DNA of 64,000 nt from Comamonas sp. 26 (lineage in GTDB: Bacteria > Pseudomonadota > Gammaproteobacteria > Burkholderiales > Burkholderiaceae_C), in the NCBI RefSeq assembly GCF_002754475.1, contig NZ_PEFL01000001.1, positions 2,790,001 to 2,854,000 of the forward strand, given 5' to 3'. The position numbers and the translations under genes were made by a program. Positions 8,534-16,666 of this stretch are shown in pieces. Every line of letters starts with the position of its first letter. Position 1 is the stretch's first letter. The notes below the pieces were generated by a model. It was not told the origin of the DNA and searched no databases. It worked only from the letters and a program-made list of their open reading frames with translations.

Positions 8534-8568
8534 GCCCGATCCGAGTGTTTGGATCGGGCTTATTTTTT
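8534..8568 (+). terminator. Rho-independent terminator without an upstream gene
   Basis: GCCCGATCC (8534-8542), loop GAGTGTTT, GGATCGGGC (8551-8559), then TTATTTTTT. No plus-strand gene ends nearby (the last is at 7958). It is probably left over from a deleted gene or RNA, or protects the gene at 8579 from read-through. Confidence 0.8.
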
Positions 8569-8578
8569 GGATGGAAAC

Positions 8579-9082
8579 ATGACGAGCATCACTGAAGACT
8601 TGCGCTTTGTAGGTATTGACGACGAAGGCTATGCGCAGGCGGTCGCTACTGCCAAGGCCTTCAAGTATGGAGATGACGAATCCGGCTTCGCTTTCACGGG
8701 CAAGGCAACGCTGATGTTCCAACGCGAAAAGGAAGATTGGGCCCATGACTCATTCAGCAGTACGCCCATGATTGTCTTCATTGATCCTATGCAGGGGTCA
8801 CCGGAAGCACTAGATCCACAAGACGATGAGTTGCTGCGTGCCGTCAGCGACCGCGTGACCTTCATGCACATTCCATCACAGTGCAAAGATATGCAAGTCG
8901 ATGACGTTTGGGGCATCGACTGCGAGTTCCTGATGTTTGCAATGCCGCACCCGCAGGAAGAAGGAGCAACGGCTTGGCTGCTCATCGCGGGACCCAACAA
9001 CCGCGCCATCTCTTCCAGGCAGACCGTGCAGGACTACCAGTTCGCAGAATTAAAGAGAGCAGCAACAGATTTGGGCCTGTAA
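8579..9082 (+). CDS. Hypothetical protein
   Basis: Soluble acidic protein of 167 residues (MTSITEDLRFVGIDDEGYAQ...). I start at ATG 8579 because the upstream extension would overlap the terminator stem. No signal peptide, membrane segment or motif that I recognise. It lies between a decayed LysR gene and a Gre-like factor, with no evident operon partner. Confidence 0.6.
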   Translation: MTSITEDLRFVGIDDEGYAQAVATAKAFKYGDDESGFAFTGKATLMFQREKEDWAHDSFSSTPMIVFIDPMQGSPEALDPQDDELLRAVSDRVTFMHIPSQCKDMQVDDVWGIDCEFLMFAMPHPQEEGATAWLLIAGPNNRAISSRQTVQDYQFAELKRAATDLGL

Positions 9083-9177
9083 GGCGACTAAGTATCAAAG
9101 CAGTACTGATTCATGCGGGTGAGGCACTTCATAGTCAAGGCCTCCTTCCCACTTGTTCGAGATATATACCTTTCACT

Positions 9178-9648
9178 ATGGATAAATTGTTGCTGCAGCA
9201 GCAGGTGCTGGAACGGCTAGCCAAGGACCTGCTTCAAGTCGAGCAGGCAGCGCGGGCGGCCCATGAGACGGCGACTCACGAAGAAAACATCGCCGAAAAC
9301 AAATACGACACTTTGGGTCTCGAAGCCGCCTATCTGGCCACTGGCAAGGCTAGACGCGCCGAAGCCATCCGCCAGGCGATGGCCCATTGGCAGCAGTTCC
9401 GCCCGCGCCCCTACAGCGCCAGCGAAGGGATACAGCTAGGCGCGTTGGTCTGCCTGGTGGATGCCGACGGCAAGCAGCAGCAGCTCTTTCTCGGCCCGGA
9501 TGGGGGAAGCATGAAGCTGGTCTGCGGCACTGAACTCGTTCAGATCATCAGCTGCAAAGCCCCCTTGGGCAGGGCCATGCTGGGCAAGTGCGAGGGTGAT
9601 GAGGTATCGATACTGGTCCAGCAGTTTGAGGTGCTGTGGGTTCAATAA
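9178..9648 (+). CDS. GreA/GreB-like transcription elongation factor
   Basis: Protein of 156 residues. The N-terminal about 70 residues form a charged heptad-like helix region (LLLQQQVLERLAKDLLQVEQ), as expected for the Gre coiled coil that enters the RNA polymerase channel. The C-terminal domain carries the Gre FKBP-like signature APLGRAMLGKCEGDEVSI. The middle is divergent from standard GreA (LVDADGKQQQLFLGPDGG). Such Gre-like paralogues occur in addition to greA/greB in many beta- and gammaproteobacteria; the precise role is not clear. Confidence 0.8.
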   Translation: MDKLLLQQQVLERLAKDLLQVEQAARAAHETATHEENIAENKYDTLGLEAAYLATGKARRAEAIRQAMAHWQQFRPRPYSASEGIQLGALVCLVDADGKQQQLFLGPDGGSMKLVCGTELVQIISCKAPLGRAMLGKCEGDEVSILVQQFEVLWVQ

Positions 9649-9684
9649 GCCCACGCTAGTTCACGCTGACTTGATCAGAAACTA

Positions 9685-9841
9685 TTCACCCCAATACCTT
9701 CAGCAGCGCTTCTGGCTGATACAGGATCGCAGCGCGGTAGCTCTGCGCTGAAGATTCCCGCTGGCTGAGCGGCAAGTCCTACCAAGCCACCGCATACAGC
9801 TCTGCCAGCGCCAATGCCTGCAAGGCGTTAAAGATTTTCAT
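9685..9841 (-). pseudogene. Short broken ORF
   Basis: On the minus strand an ATG at 9841 reads MKIFNALQALALAELYAVAW and then stops. Another frame continues LPLSQRESSAQSYRAAILYQ and ends at 9685. The two parts look like one small gene with a frameshift. The family is not recognised. Confidence 0.3.
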
Positions 9842-9868
9842 TCGATGCTGCGCTTAGACTGCGGCTCC

Positions 9869-11080
9869 ATGTTGACGCTCAAGCAATTTCACTCTCAGTT
9901 AGCCGAAGGTACGCTGGCCGGTGCCCGCCATATCCGCATCAGCGATGCACTGACGGAGTTTCCACAGGCGCTACATGCGCTGGCTGATTCGCTGGAAATT
10001 CTGGACCTGTCGGGCAACCAGCTCAGCCAGCTCCCTGCCGATCTGCCGCGCTTCAAAAAGCTGCGCATTCTGTTTGCCTCGAACAATCCGTTCACTGAGC
10101 TGCCCACCGTGCTGGGCCAGATGCCAGAGCTGGAGATGGTGGGCTTCAAGGCCTGCCAGATTACCCATGTTCCCGAGCAAAGCCTGCCGCCACGCCTGCG
10201 CTGGCTGATCCTGACCGACAACCGGATCCAAGCCCTGCCAGAATCCATAGGCCTGTGCACGCGTTTGCAAAAGCTCATGCTGTCTTGCAATCAGTTGCAG
10301 CAACTGCCTGAGGCTCTGGTCCAGTGCCAGAAGCTGGAGCTGCTGCGCATTGCCAGCAACCGTTTTGAGCAGCTCCCAGAGCTGATCTTTGCACTGCCGC
10401 AGTTGGCCTGGTTGGCCATGGCTGGCAACCCTATTACTCAAAAAAGTGAGCTGCTAGCGCTTGATGAGCATGGGATAGAGTCCATTTCTTATCAAAACCT
10501 GCGGATAGGTGAAAAACTGGGCGAAGGCGCCAGCGGCCACATCTACCGCGCCAACCATGCAGGCCATGCTCTGGCGCTGAAGGTTTTCAAAGCCGCCCAC
10601 ACCAGCGACGGTACGCCGCAATCTGAACTGGCGGCAGGGCTTGCGGCAGGCAGCCACCCCAACCTGCTGACGCCGCTAGGCCCGGTCAGCGGCCTACCCG
10701 AGCAGCAACTGGCCATGGCCTTGCCACTGTTGCCAGCCGCCATGCAGGCACTGGCGCAGCCCCCCAGTTTTGAGAGCTGCACGCGCGATGTTTACGGCGC
10801 TGAGCAGCATTTTTCACAGCAGGCCGCTCAGTACCTGCTGCAAGGCATGCAAAGCGCTGTCGCTCACCTGCATGCGCGCGGCGTGCTGCATGGCGATCTG
10901 TATGCGCACAACATCCTCTGGAATGCGGCAACGGGCGAAGCCGTGCTCAGCGACTTTGGCGCCGCCGCCTTGCTGCAATCACTGTCCCCAAAGCAGATGG
11001 CGCAGCTGCAGCAGATCGAGCTGCGCGCGCTGCACCACTTGCAGGATGAGGTTCAGGCAAGAACCTCTACTGCCTATTGA
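9869..11080 (+). CDS. Leucine-rich-repeat protein with C-terminal protein kinase-like domain
   Basis: Protein of 403 residues. Residues about 1-205 are eight or so LRR units with the LxxLxLSxNxLxxLP pattern (for example LEILDLSGNQLSQLP, LRWLILTDNRIQALP). Residues about 215-400 are a kinase fold: glycine loop GEGASGHIYRA, VAIK-like ALKVFKA, catalytic loop HGDLYAHNILW (the D and N needed for catalysis are present) and DFGAA. The C-terminal lobe is short. Start at ATG 9869 gives the typical N-terminus; ATG 9845 is also possible. It converges with the gene at 11085-11933, with only four bases between the stops. Substrate unknown. Confidence 0.85.
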   Translation: MLTLKQFHSQLAEGTLAGARHIRISDALTEFPQALHALADSLEILDLSGNQLSQLPADLPRFKKLRILFASNNPFTELPTVLGQMPELEMVGFKACQITHVPEQSLPPRLRWLILTDNRIQALPESIGLCTRLQKLMLSCNQLQQLPEALVQCQKLELLRIASNRFEQLPELIFALPQLAWLAMAGNPITQKSELLALDEHGIESISYQNLRIGEKLGEGASGHIYRANHAGHALALKVFKAAHTSDGTPQSELAAGLAAGSHPNLLTPLGPVSGLPEQQLAMALPLLPAAMQALAQPPSFESCTRDVYGAEQHFSQQAAQYLLQGMQSAVAHLHARGVLHGDLYAHNILWNAATGEAVLSDFGAAALLQSLSPKQMAQLQQIELRALHHLQDEVQARTSTAY

Positions 11081-11084
11081 TTGC

Positions 11085-11933
11085 TTACTGCAGAAAGGCC
11101 GGCTTGGCGTAGCCGGAAAACTTGCTATCCACCACGGACTTGAATTCCACGGACTTGTAAGCCTCGGCCAGATCCTTGGCCCACTGGCTGTTCTTGTCTT
11201 TGGACTTGACGGCCACGATGTTCAGATACTGCTCGGGCGTCTTTTCCAGCAAGACGGAGTCCGAAAGTTTCAGGCCCGAGGAAATCGCGAAGTTGCCGTT
11301 GATGATGGCGTACTGCGCATCATCCAGGGCGCGCGGCAGGTGGGCCGCATCCAGCGGCACCAGCTTGATTTTCTTGGGGTTGGATGCCAGGTCCAGCTCC
11401 GAGACACGCAGCGGGTTCACGCCTTCCTTTAGCTTGACCAGCCCAGCCTGCTGCAGCAGCAAAATACCGCGCGCCAGATTGCTGGCGTCATTGGGCAGGG
11501 CCACACGGTCGCCTTCCTTCAGATCAGCCAGGCTTTTGCGCTGCTTGCTGTATACGCCCATGGGCGCAATAGGCCCTTGCACCAGAGCAGCCAGATCCAG
11601 CTTGCGATCGCTCTTGAACTGGTTGAAATACACCTCGTGCTGGAAGAAGTTGGCATCGAGAGAGCCGTCGGCCAGCGCCAGATTGGGCTGGACATAGTCA
11701 TTGAACTCTACCAGTTTGACCTTGTAGCCCTTCTTTTGCAGGATGGGGACGATACCCGCCTGCAGCTGGTCGATGTTCGAGCCCGCCGTGCCGCCAATCA
11801 CCAGCTGCTTTTTGCTCGTATCCTGAGCAGCCACCGGCAGAGCCGTTACCAGCGCTGTAGTGCCGGCCATGGCGAGGGCCGCCACAGCCAGAAAACGACG
11901 GCGAGCCTGCACTACGGAGAAGGGAAAGTCCAT
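11085..11933 (-). CDS. MetQ/NlpA-family ABC transporter substrate-binding protein (copy 1)
   Basis: Protein of 282 residues with an exported N-terminus (ARRRFLAVAALAMAGTTALV, twin-Arg-like) and no lipobox Cys, so it is probably free in the periplasm. Body motifs typical of MetQ: LVEFNDYVQPNLAL, GSLDANFFQH, VALPNDASNLARG and AQYAIINGNFA. It is paralogous to the gene at 14641-15477, with very similar sequence throughout. No ABC ATPase or permease gene is adjacent, so it may serve a shared methionine or other sulfur-compound importer. An upstream element at 12048-12091 is shared with copy 2. Confidence 0.88.
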   Translation of the reverse strand: MDFPFSVVQARRRFLAVAALAMAGTTALVTALPVAAQDTSKKQLVIGGTAGSNIDQLQAGIVPILQKKGYKVKLVEFNDYVQPNLALADGSLDANFFQHEVYFNQFKSDRKLDLAALVQGPIAPMGVYSKQRKSLADLKEGDRVALPNDASNLARGILLLQQAGLVKLKEGVNPLRVSELDLASNPKKIKLVPLDAAHLPRALDDAQYAIINGNFAISSGLKLSDSVLLEKTPEQYLNIVAVKSKDKNSQWAKDLAEAYKSVEFKSVVDSKFSGYAKPAFLQ

Positions 11934-12047
11934 GAAATGCTCCTATGGTTTCTTGAATGAAATCTCTGGGGCCGACGGCCTTGATAAGACGGCGAAAAGC
12001 ACTGGCCAGATGCAGTATCAAGACAAGGCGAACAATCTCAAAACAAC

Positions 12048-12091
12048 AAAAATCCATCTCTTTATCTAAAAATTCATATATAGACCATCTC
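12048..12091 (-). promoter_or_regulatory. Shared upstream element of the MetQ-like genes (site 1)
   Basis: Read on the plus strand it contains CCATCTCTTTATCT, then AAAA and CATATA, then CATCTC. A closely similar block lies at 15586-15628, at nearly the same distance (about 110-115 bases) from the start of the second MetQ-like gene. Probably an activator site or promoter for coordinated sulfur-source control; the regulator is unknown. Confidence 0.5.
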
Positions 12092-12133
12092 TTACGTCTT
12101 TCGCATAGGCTTCCTCTGGGAGGAGGGTGCCCC

Positions 12134-13096
12134 TTATCCAGGTAAGCCCGGTGTTGCAAAACCGGCTTCCCGCCCCTCTCTTTCAATCAGTAAATCCACA
12201 AAAGCCCTGACCTTGGCTGCGCGAAAACGTGCTGCCGGGAATACGGCATGAATGCCGCCGTCCGGCAAATGCCACGCTGGCAGAACCTGTATAAGCCGCC
12301 CGCCAGCCAGATCTGAGGCGACCACATAGTCCGGCAACACCGAAAGGCCGACACCCTGGCGCACGGCCTCTTGCACCGCCAGCGTTGCGTCCAACGAGAC
12401 AATGGGATGAACGGCCACGTTCTGGACTCTCTGATCTGTATGCGAAAAACACCAGTGCGCCGGATCTCGCAGCGCGGTGTTCGCCACAAAAGGCAGCACC
12501 TCTATCTCTTGGGGCTCATTCAGCCTCTGCACCTGTGCGGCCCAGGAAGGCGCGGCCACCAGCAATTGATTGAAGCTGCCGACCTGCCTGGCCTGCAGAT
12601 TGAGCTGCGTCAGCCAGCCAACGCGAATCGCCAGTTCCACCTGCCCAGACATCAAATCGACAGACTGATCGCTGAGCACGGCATCCACCTTGCACTGCGG
12701 ATAACGGCGTGTGAACTCTGCGATGGCCGGCACGACGGCGGCGATGCCGTAGTCCAGCGCCGCCGTCAGCCGCAGCGTGCCTGTGGGCTCCGCCGCCACC
12801 TCGGCCAGTTCGTCAAAGGCCTCACCCGCCTCCTTGAGTATTAGCGCGCAGCGCTGGTAAAACGCTCTGCCGGCGTCCGTGGGTGCGACCCTGCGCGTCG
12901 TGCGCGTGAGCAAGCTCGCTCTGAACTCACGCTCCAGTCTGGCCACCTGCTGGCTGACCACGGCCTTGGTGATACCCAGACGGTCGGCAGCAGCCGTGAA
13001 GCTGCCCGTCTCGACCACGGCCGCAAAGTACGCCAGTCGCTTGAGGTTGGCGAAGTTACTCGCGCCGGGCTCCTCGTTATTGTTTGCTTTATGCAT
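12134..13096 (-). CDS. LysR-family transcriptional regulator
   Basis: Protein of 320 residues. N-terminal helix-turn-helix: LAYFAAVVETGSFTAAADRL followed by GITKAVVSQQVARLERE. The effector domain follows (GTLRLTAALDYGIAAVVPAI) and the end is typical (RFRAAKVRAFVDLLIER). It is divergent from the MBL-fold gene at 13241, with 144 bases between the starts, so it probably regulates that gene and the SnoaL-like gene after it. Confidence 0.88.
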   Translation of the reverse strand: MHKANNNEEPGASNFANLKRLAYFAAVVETGSFTAAADRLGITKAVVSQQVARLEREFRASLLTRTTRRVAPTDAGRAFYQRCALILKEAGEAFDELAEVAAEPTGTLRLTAALDYGIAAVVPAIAEFTRRYPQCKVDAVLSDQSVDLMSGQVELAIRVGWLTQLNLQARQVGSFNQLLVAAPSWAAQVQRLNEPQEIEVLPFVANTALRDPAHWCFSHTDQRVQNVAVHPIVSLDATLAVQEAVRQGVGLSVLPDYVVASDLAGGRLIQVLPAWHLPDGGIHAVFPAARFRAAKVRAFVDLLIEREGREAGFATPGLPG

Positions 13097-13240
13097 ACGG
13101 TCTATCTATTTCATCGCTATTTATTTGTCAATGCATTCTTTCTAACATTGCTACCTAGCCTGAAACCAAGCCCGGTGCCCGCAAACCCTGCGTGACGAGT
13201 TCTGGAATCGGACCTCGACCAAACTCAACAGGAAACCCAT

Positions 13241-14143
13241 ATGCTGACTCGTCGCCACTTCGTTCTCACCGCCACTGCCGCTGGTGCGGCCACCGCTCTG
13301 GCGGGCTGCGCTGCCCCATCGAACAACACCGGTGCGCCGCTGCAATGGAAGCATTTCCCAGCAGGTGAAAAAGGCTTTTTCCGCGCCCCGGTGCTGCTGT
13401 CCGGCGACAAGGAAGCCATGCTGATCGACGGGGGCTTCTCCCTGCCCGATGGCCGCGCCGTGGCGGAGGCCATCAAGGCTTCAGGCAAGACGTTGACCAC
13501 CATCTACATCAGCCAGAGCGACCCCGACTACTATTTCAGCCTGGGGCCCATCAAGGCAGCGTTTCCACAGGCCAGGGTAATTGCCGCATCCGACACGCTG
13601 GCCGCCATCCGCGCCAATGTGCAAAAGAAGATTGACACTTGGGCCCCCCAGCTCAAGGAAAACGGGCCACAGAAGCTGGCCGACATTGTCTTGCCCGAGG
13701 CCTTCGATGCGCCGTCGCTGACGCTGGAAGGCAAGACCATCGAGATCGTAAAAGCCCAGGGCATGGACAACCGCCGCTATCTGTGGGTGCCCTCGCTAAA
13801 TGCCGTATTCGGCGGCGTGCTGATTTTCTCGGGCCTGCATGTCTGGACGGCAGATACGCCCACTCCAGCCTCTCGCGCCGCCTGGATCAAAAACCTGGAA
13901 GCCATGGCTGCACGCCAGCCCTCCGTGGTCGTGCCAGGCCATATGGCGGCTAACGGCGCGCTCGATGTCTCGGCCATCCACTACACCCGCGACTACCTGC
14001 TGGCCTTTGAGCAGGAATTGGCCCAGGCCGCCAACGCCGAGGCATTGATTGCTGCTATGCAGCGTCGCTACCCGAATGCAGGCTTGGCTGCTGCGCTGCA
14101 GATTGGCGCCAAGGTCGCCAAGGGCGAGATGAAATGGGGTTGA
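13241..14143 (+). CDS. MBL-fold hydrolase-like protein with lost metal ligands
   Basis: Protein of 300 residues with a Tat-like signal and lipobox (RRHFVLTATAAGAATALAGC), probably a periplasmic lipoprotein. It follows the metallo-beta-lactamase fold order: MLIDGGFSLPDGRAVAE, the motif 2 position, the VVPGHM motif and a C-terminal helix region. Motif 2, usually HxHxDH, reads SQSDPDYYF here, so the His ligands are missing. Either it binds metal differently or it is a non-catalytic member. ATG 13241 has a good SD (AGGAAA). Divergent from the LysR gene and followed closely by the SnoaL-like pseudogene. Confidence 0.8.
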   Translation: MLTRRHFVLTATAAGAATALAGCAAPSNNTGAPLQWKHFPAGEKGFFRAPVLLSGDKEAMLIDGGFSLPDGRAVAEAIKASGKTLTTIYISQSDPDYYFSLGPIKAAFPQARVIAASDTLAAIRANVQKKIDTWAPQLKENGPQKLADIVLPEAFDAPSLTLEGKTIEIVKAQGMDNRRYLWVPSLNAVFGGVLIFSGLHVWTADTPTPASRAAWIKNLEAMAARQPSVVVPGHMAANGALDVSAIHYTRDYLLAFEQELAQAANAEALIAAMQRRYPNAGLAAALQIGAKVAKGEMKWG

Positions 14144-14145
14144 GC

Positions 14146-14540
14146 ATGACTACAAACCTCGACCTCATTCGCGCGACCTATGAAGGCTTGCCGCAAGAAA
14201 CGTCAAAAATCTGCGGGCCTTGCTGACCCCGGATACCCGCTGGACGGAAGCTGCCGGCTTTCCCTACGCTGGCACTTATGTCGGTGCCGAGCAGATCATT
14301 TCCGGCGTATTCCAGCGCCTGACCATGGAATGGGAAAACTATCAGGCCCAGGTTCACACCTACCTGGCCGATGGACAGCGCGTGGCCGCCTTCGGCGTCT
14401 ACTCGGGCATTTATCGCGCCACCGGTAAACCCATGACTGCCAGCTTTGCCCACCTCTACAGCCTTGAAAATGGAAAAATCATGCGCATGGAGCAGTTCGT
14501 GGACAGCCATGCCGTGCGGCAAGCCCTGCAATCCGACTGA
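14146..14540 (+). pseudogene. SnoaL/NTF2-like protein gene with a one-base frameshift
   Basis: ATG 14146 starts MTTNLDLIRATYEGLPQE and runs into a stop at about 14224. The rest of a ketosteroid-isomerase-like protein (TRWTEAAGFPYAGTYVGAEQ ... EQFVDSHAVRQALQSD) continues two frames over. Adding one A in the GAAAC run near 14198-14200 would restore QENVKNLRALLTPDTRW, the expected junction of this family. So the gene is broken by a single-base deletion, or the base is a sequencing error. It is two bases downstream of the MBL-like gene. Confidence 0.8.
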
Positions 14541-14580
14541 GAGCCGAGAACCAGAAGCTGGCACCATTTGTGCGTCCACG

Positions 14581-14610
14581 AAAAAAGGACCGGTAGCTCC
14601 GGTCCTTTTT
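14581..14610. terminator. Bidirectional terminator
   Basis: AAAAAAGGACCGG, loop TAGCT, CCGGTCCTTTTT. It lies between the convergent SnoaL-like gene and the second MetQ-like gene and can act in both directions. Confidence 0.85.
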
Positions 14611-14640
14611 CTCCAGCCAACGGCTTTACGCCAACTTGGC

Positions 14641-15477
14641 TTACTTCAGAAATGTCGGCTTGGAATAGCCAGGAAACTGGCTGTCCACCACGGCCTTGAA
14701 CTCGGGCGAACGGTAGGCTGCTGCCAGATCCTGCGCCCATTGCGACTTTTCGTTGCCGGTTTTCACGGCCACCACGTTCAGGTACAGATCGGGGGTCTTT
14801 TCCAGCACCACGGCTTCGCTCAGCTTCAGGCCGGACGAGACGGCAAAGTTGCCGTTGACCACCACATAATCAGCATCTTCAAGCACGCGGGGCAGCTGGG
14901 CGGCTTCCAGCGCCACAAACTTCAGCTTGTGGGTGTTGGCAGCCAAGTCCAGCTCGGAGATACGGGCGGGGTTCACGCCTTCCTTGACCTTGACGAGGCC
15001 AGCCTGCTGCAGCACCAGCAGTGCGCGGGCGAGGTTGCTGGGGTCATTGGGCAGAGCGACCTTGGCGCCGCTCTTGATATCGGCCAGACCCTTGTGCTTC
15101 TTGCTGTAGATGCCCATGGGCGCCACCGGGCCTTGAGCAATAGCAGTCAGCGCCAGCTTGCGGTCGGCAGTGAACTGGTCAAAGTAAGCACGGTGCTGGA
15201 AGAAGTTGGCGTCGAGCGAGCCGTCGGACAGCGCGAGGTTCGGCTGAACATAGTCGTTAAACTCGATCAGCTTGATCTGGTAACCCTTTTTCTGCAGCTG
15301 AGGCACGATGCCTTTTTGTAGCAGGTCATAGTTGGAGCCTGCGGTGGCGCCAATCAGCAGGTTTTTCTTGGCTGCGTCTTGCGCCATGGCAGGAGCGCCC
15401 AGAGTGACGGCAAAGGCCAGAGCAGCAGTTGCCAGCACGGTGCGGCGGTTAGCGGCAAAAGAGAAATGGGCAGACAT
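14641..15477 (-). CDS. MetQ/NlpA-family ABC transporter substrate-binding protein (copy 2)
   Basis: Protein of 278 residues with signal peptide ending APAMA-Q. It has the same motif series as copy 1: LIEFNDYVQPNLAL, GSLDANFFQH, VALPNDPSNLARA and DYVVVNGNFA. The two copies are 2.7 kb apart in the same direction and align without large gaps, so they arose by duplication. No lipobox and no adjacent permease or ATPase. The shared upstream element at 15586-15628 suggests common control. Confidence 0.88.
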   Translation of the reverse strand: MSAHFSFAANRRTVLATAALAFAVTLGAPAMAQDAAKKNLLIGATAGSNYDLLQKGIVPQLQKKGYQIKLIEFNDYVQPNLALSDGSLDANFFQHRAYFDQFTADRKLALTAIAQGPVAPMGIYSKKHKGLADIKSGAKVALPNDPSNLARALLVLQQAGLVKVKEGVNPARISELDLAANTHKLKFVALEAAQLPRVLEDADYVVVNGNFAVSSGLKLSEAVVLEKTPDLYLNVVAVKTGNEKSQWAQDLAAAYRSPEFKAVVDSQFPGYSKPTFLK

Positions 15478-15585
15478 GAATCACTCCTTGAATTGAATGC
15501 GCTTTCGCAGCACAGTTCTCATTTGTTTACCGCGCTGCAACAATGTGAGTAAGTATGAACCTTCTTAGAGCCCACTCTTAAGAAT

Positions 15586-15628
15586 AAAAACCCATCTGTT
15601 TATCTTGAAAAGCATATAAAAGATCTCC
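15586..15628 (-). promoter_or_regulatory. Shared upstream element of the MetQ-like genes (site 2)
   Basis: Plus-strand reading: AAAAACCCATCTGTTTATCT, then GAAAA and CATATA, then GATCTCC. It matches the block at 12048-12091 in order and spacing. It lies between the divergent MetQ-like gene and the P1-family peptidase gene (15641), so it may also affect the latter. Confidence 0.5.
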
Positions 15629-15640
15629 GGGAGCCTGTGC

Positions 15641-16666
15641 ATGACCTCTATCTCGTCCATCCAAGACCTGCTGGCCCACCAAGGCCATATCGCCCGCGTC
15701 AAAGGCATTCGCGTGGGACAGTTCACCGATGCGCGCCGCCCCACCGGCTGCACCGCCGTGCTCTGCGCTGAAGGCGCTGTTGGCGGCGTGGATGTGCGTG
15801 GTGCAGCACCGGGCACGCGCGAGACGGATTTGCTGCACCCCAGCAATCTGGTGCAGGAGGTGCACGGCATCATGCTGGCAGGTGGCAGCGCCTGGGGGCT
15901 GGATGCTGCCAGCGGCGCCGTTCAGTGGCTGGAAGAGCAAGGCGCAGGCCTGAACATTGGCGTGGGCCGCATTCCACTGGTACCCGCCGCCGTGTTGTTT
16001 GATGTGATGCTGGGCGATATGCGCATTCGCCCCGATGCCGCTGCGGGCTACGCCGCCTGCCAGAGCGCCCACACCGATCGCCCCGCCGAAGGCAGCGTGG
16101 GCGCAGGTGCAGGGGCCGTGGTGGGCAAAGTTTTTGGCCATGAGCGTGCCATGAAGGGGGGTATTGGCACGGCCAGCTTTACCGTGGATGGTGTGACCGT
16201 GGGCGCCATCATTGCCTGCAATGCGCTGGGCGATGTGTTCAACCCCTTCAATGGCGAGCTATTGGCGGGAGCACGCACCGCTGATGGTCAACAGTTGCGC
16301 AACACGCGCGATGCCTTGCTGGCCGGCGAAGAGCCCCGCCCCATTCTGGCAGGCAGCAACACCACGATTGGCGTGGTCGCCACCGATGCCATCATCACCA
16401 AGGCGCAGGCCCATCGATTGGCCGTAGTGGCCCATGACGGTCTGGCCCGCGCTATCAACCCCGTGCACACCATGAGTGATGGCGACAGCCTGTTTGCACT
16501 GGGGACAGGCCAGAGCGGTAAAAGTCCGGGAATGATGACACTTAGCACGCTTGCAGCAGAAGCCGTCGCGGTAGCGACGGTCCGCGCTATTTTGCTGGCG
16601 CAGTCGGTGCAGGTCGCAGGACAGGCAACGCTGCCTAGCTATCAAGATTTCAATGCCAAGAATTAG
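15641..16666 (+). CDS. P1-family peptidase (DmpA/BapA-type aminopeptidase)
   Basis: Protein of 341 residues with the N-terminal-nucleophile fold of family S58. Motifs: VGQFTDARRPTGCTAVLCAE at the start, GIMLAGGSAWGLDAASG, EGSVGAGAGAVVGK, and NTTIGVVATDA around residue 245, which contains the self-cleavage site (nucleophile Thr in NTT). This family removes N-terminal residues from small peptides or amides, including beta-amino acids. No signal peptide. Its stop overlaps the stop of the convergent DUF1631 gene. Confidence 0.88.
   Translation: MTSISSIQDLLAHQGHIARVKGIRVGQFTDARRPTGCTAVLCAEGAVGGVDVRGAAPGTRETDLLHPSNLVQEVHGIMLAGGSAWGLDAASGAVQWLEEQGAGLNIGVGRIPLVPAAVLFDVMLGDMRIRPDAAAGYAACQSAHTDRPAEGSVGAGAGAVVGKVFGHERAMKGGIGTASFTVDGVTVGAIIACNALGDVFNPFNGELLAGARTADGQQLRNTRDALLAGEEPRPILAGSNTTIGVVATDAIITKAQAHRLAVVAHDGLARAINPVHTMSDGDSLFALGTGQSGKSPGMMTLSTLAAEAVAVATVRAILLAQSVQVAGQATLPSYQDFNAKN

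Noticed and set aside
9100-9648. Long upstream extension of the Gre-like gene to 8908
   Set aside because: It would overlap the preceding gene in another frame; ATG 9178 gives the normal coiled-coil start.
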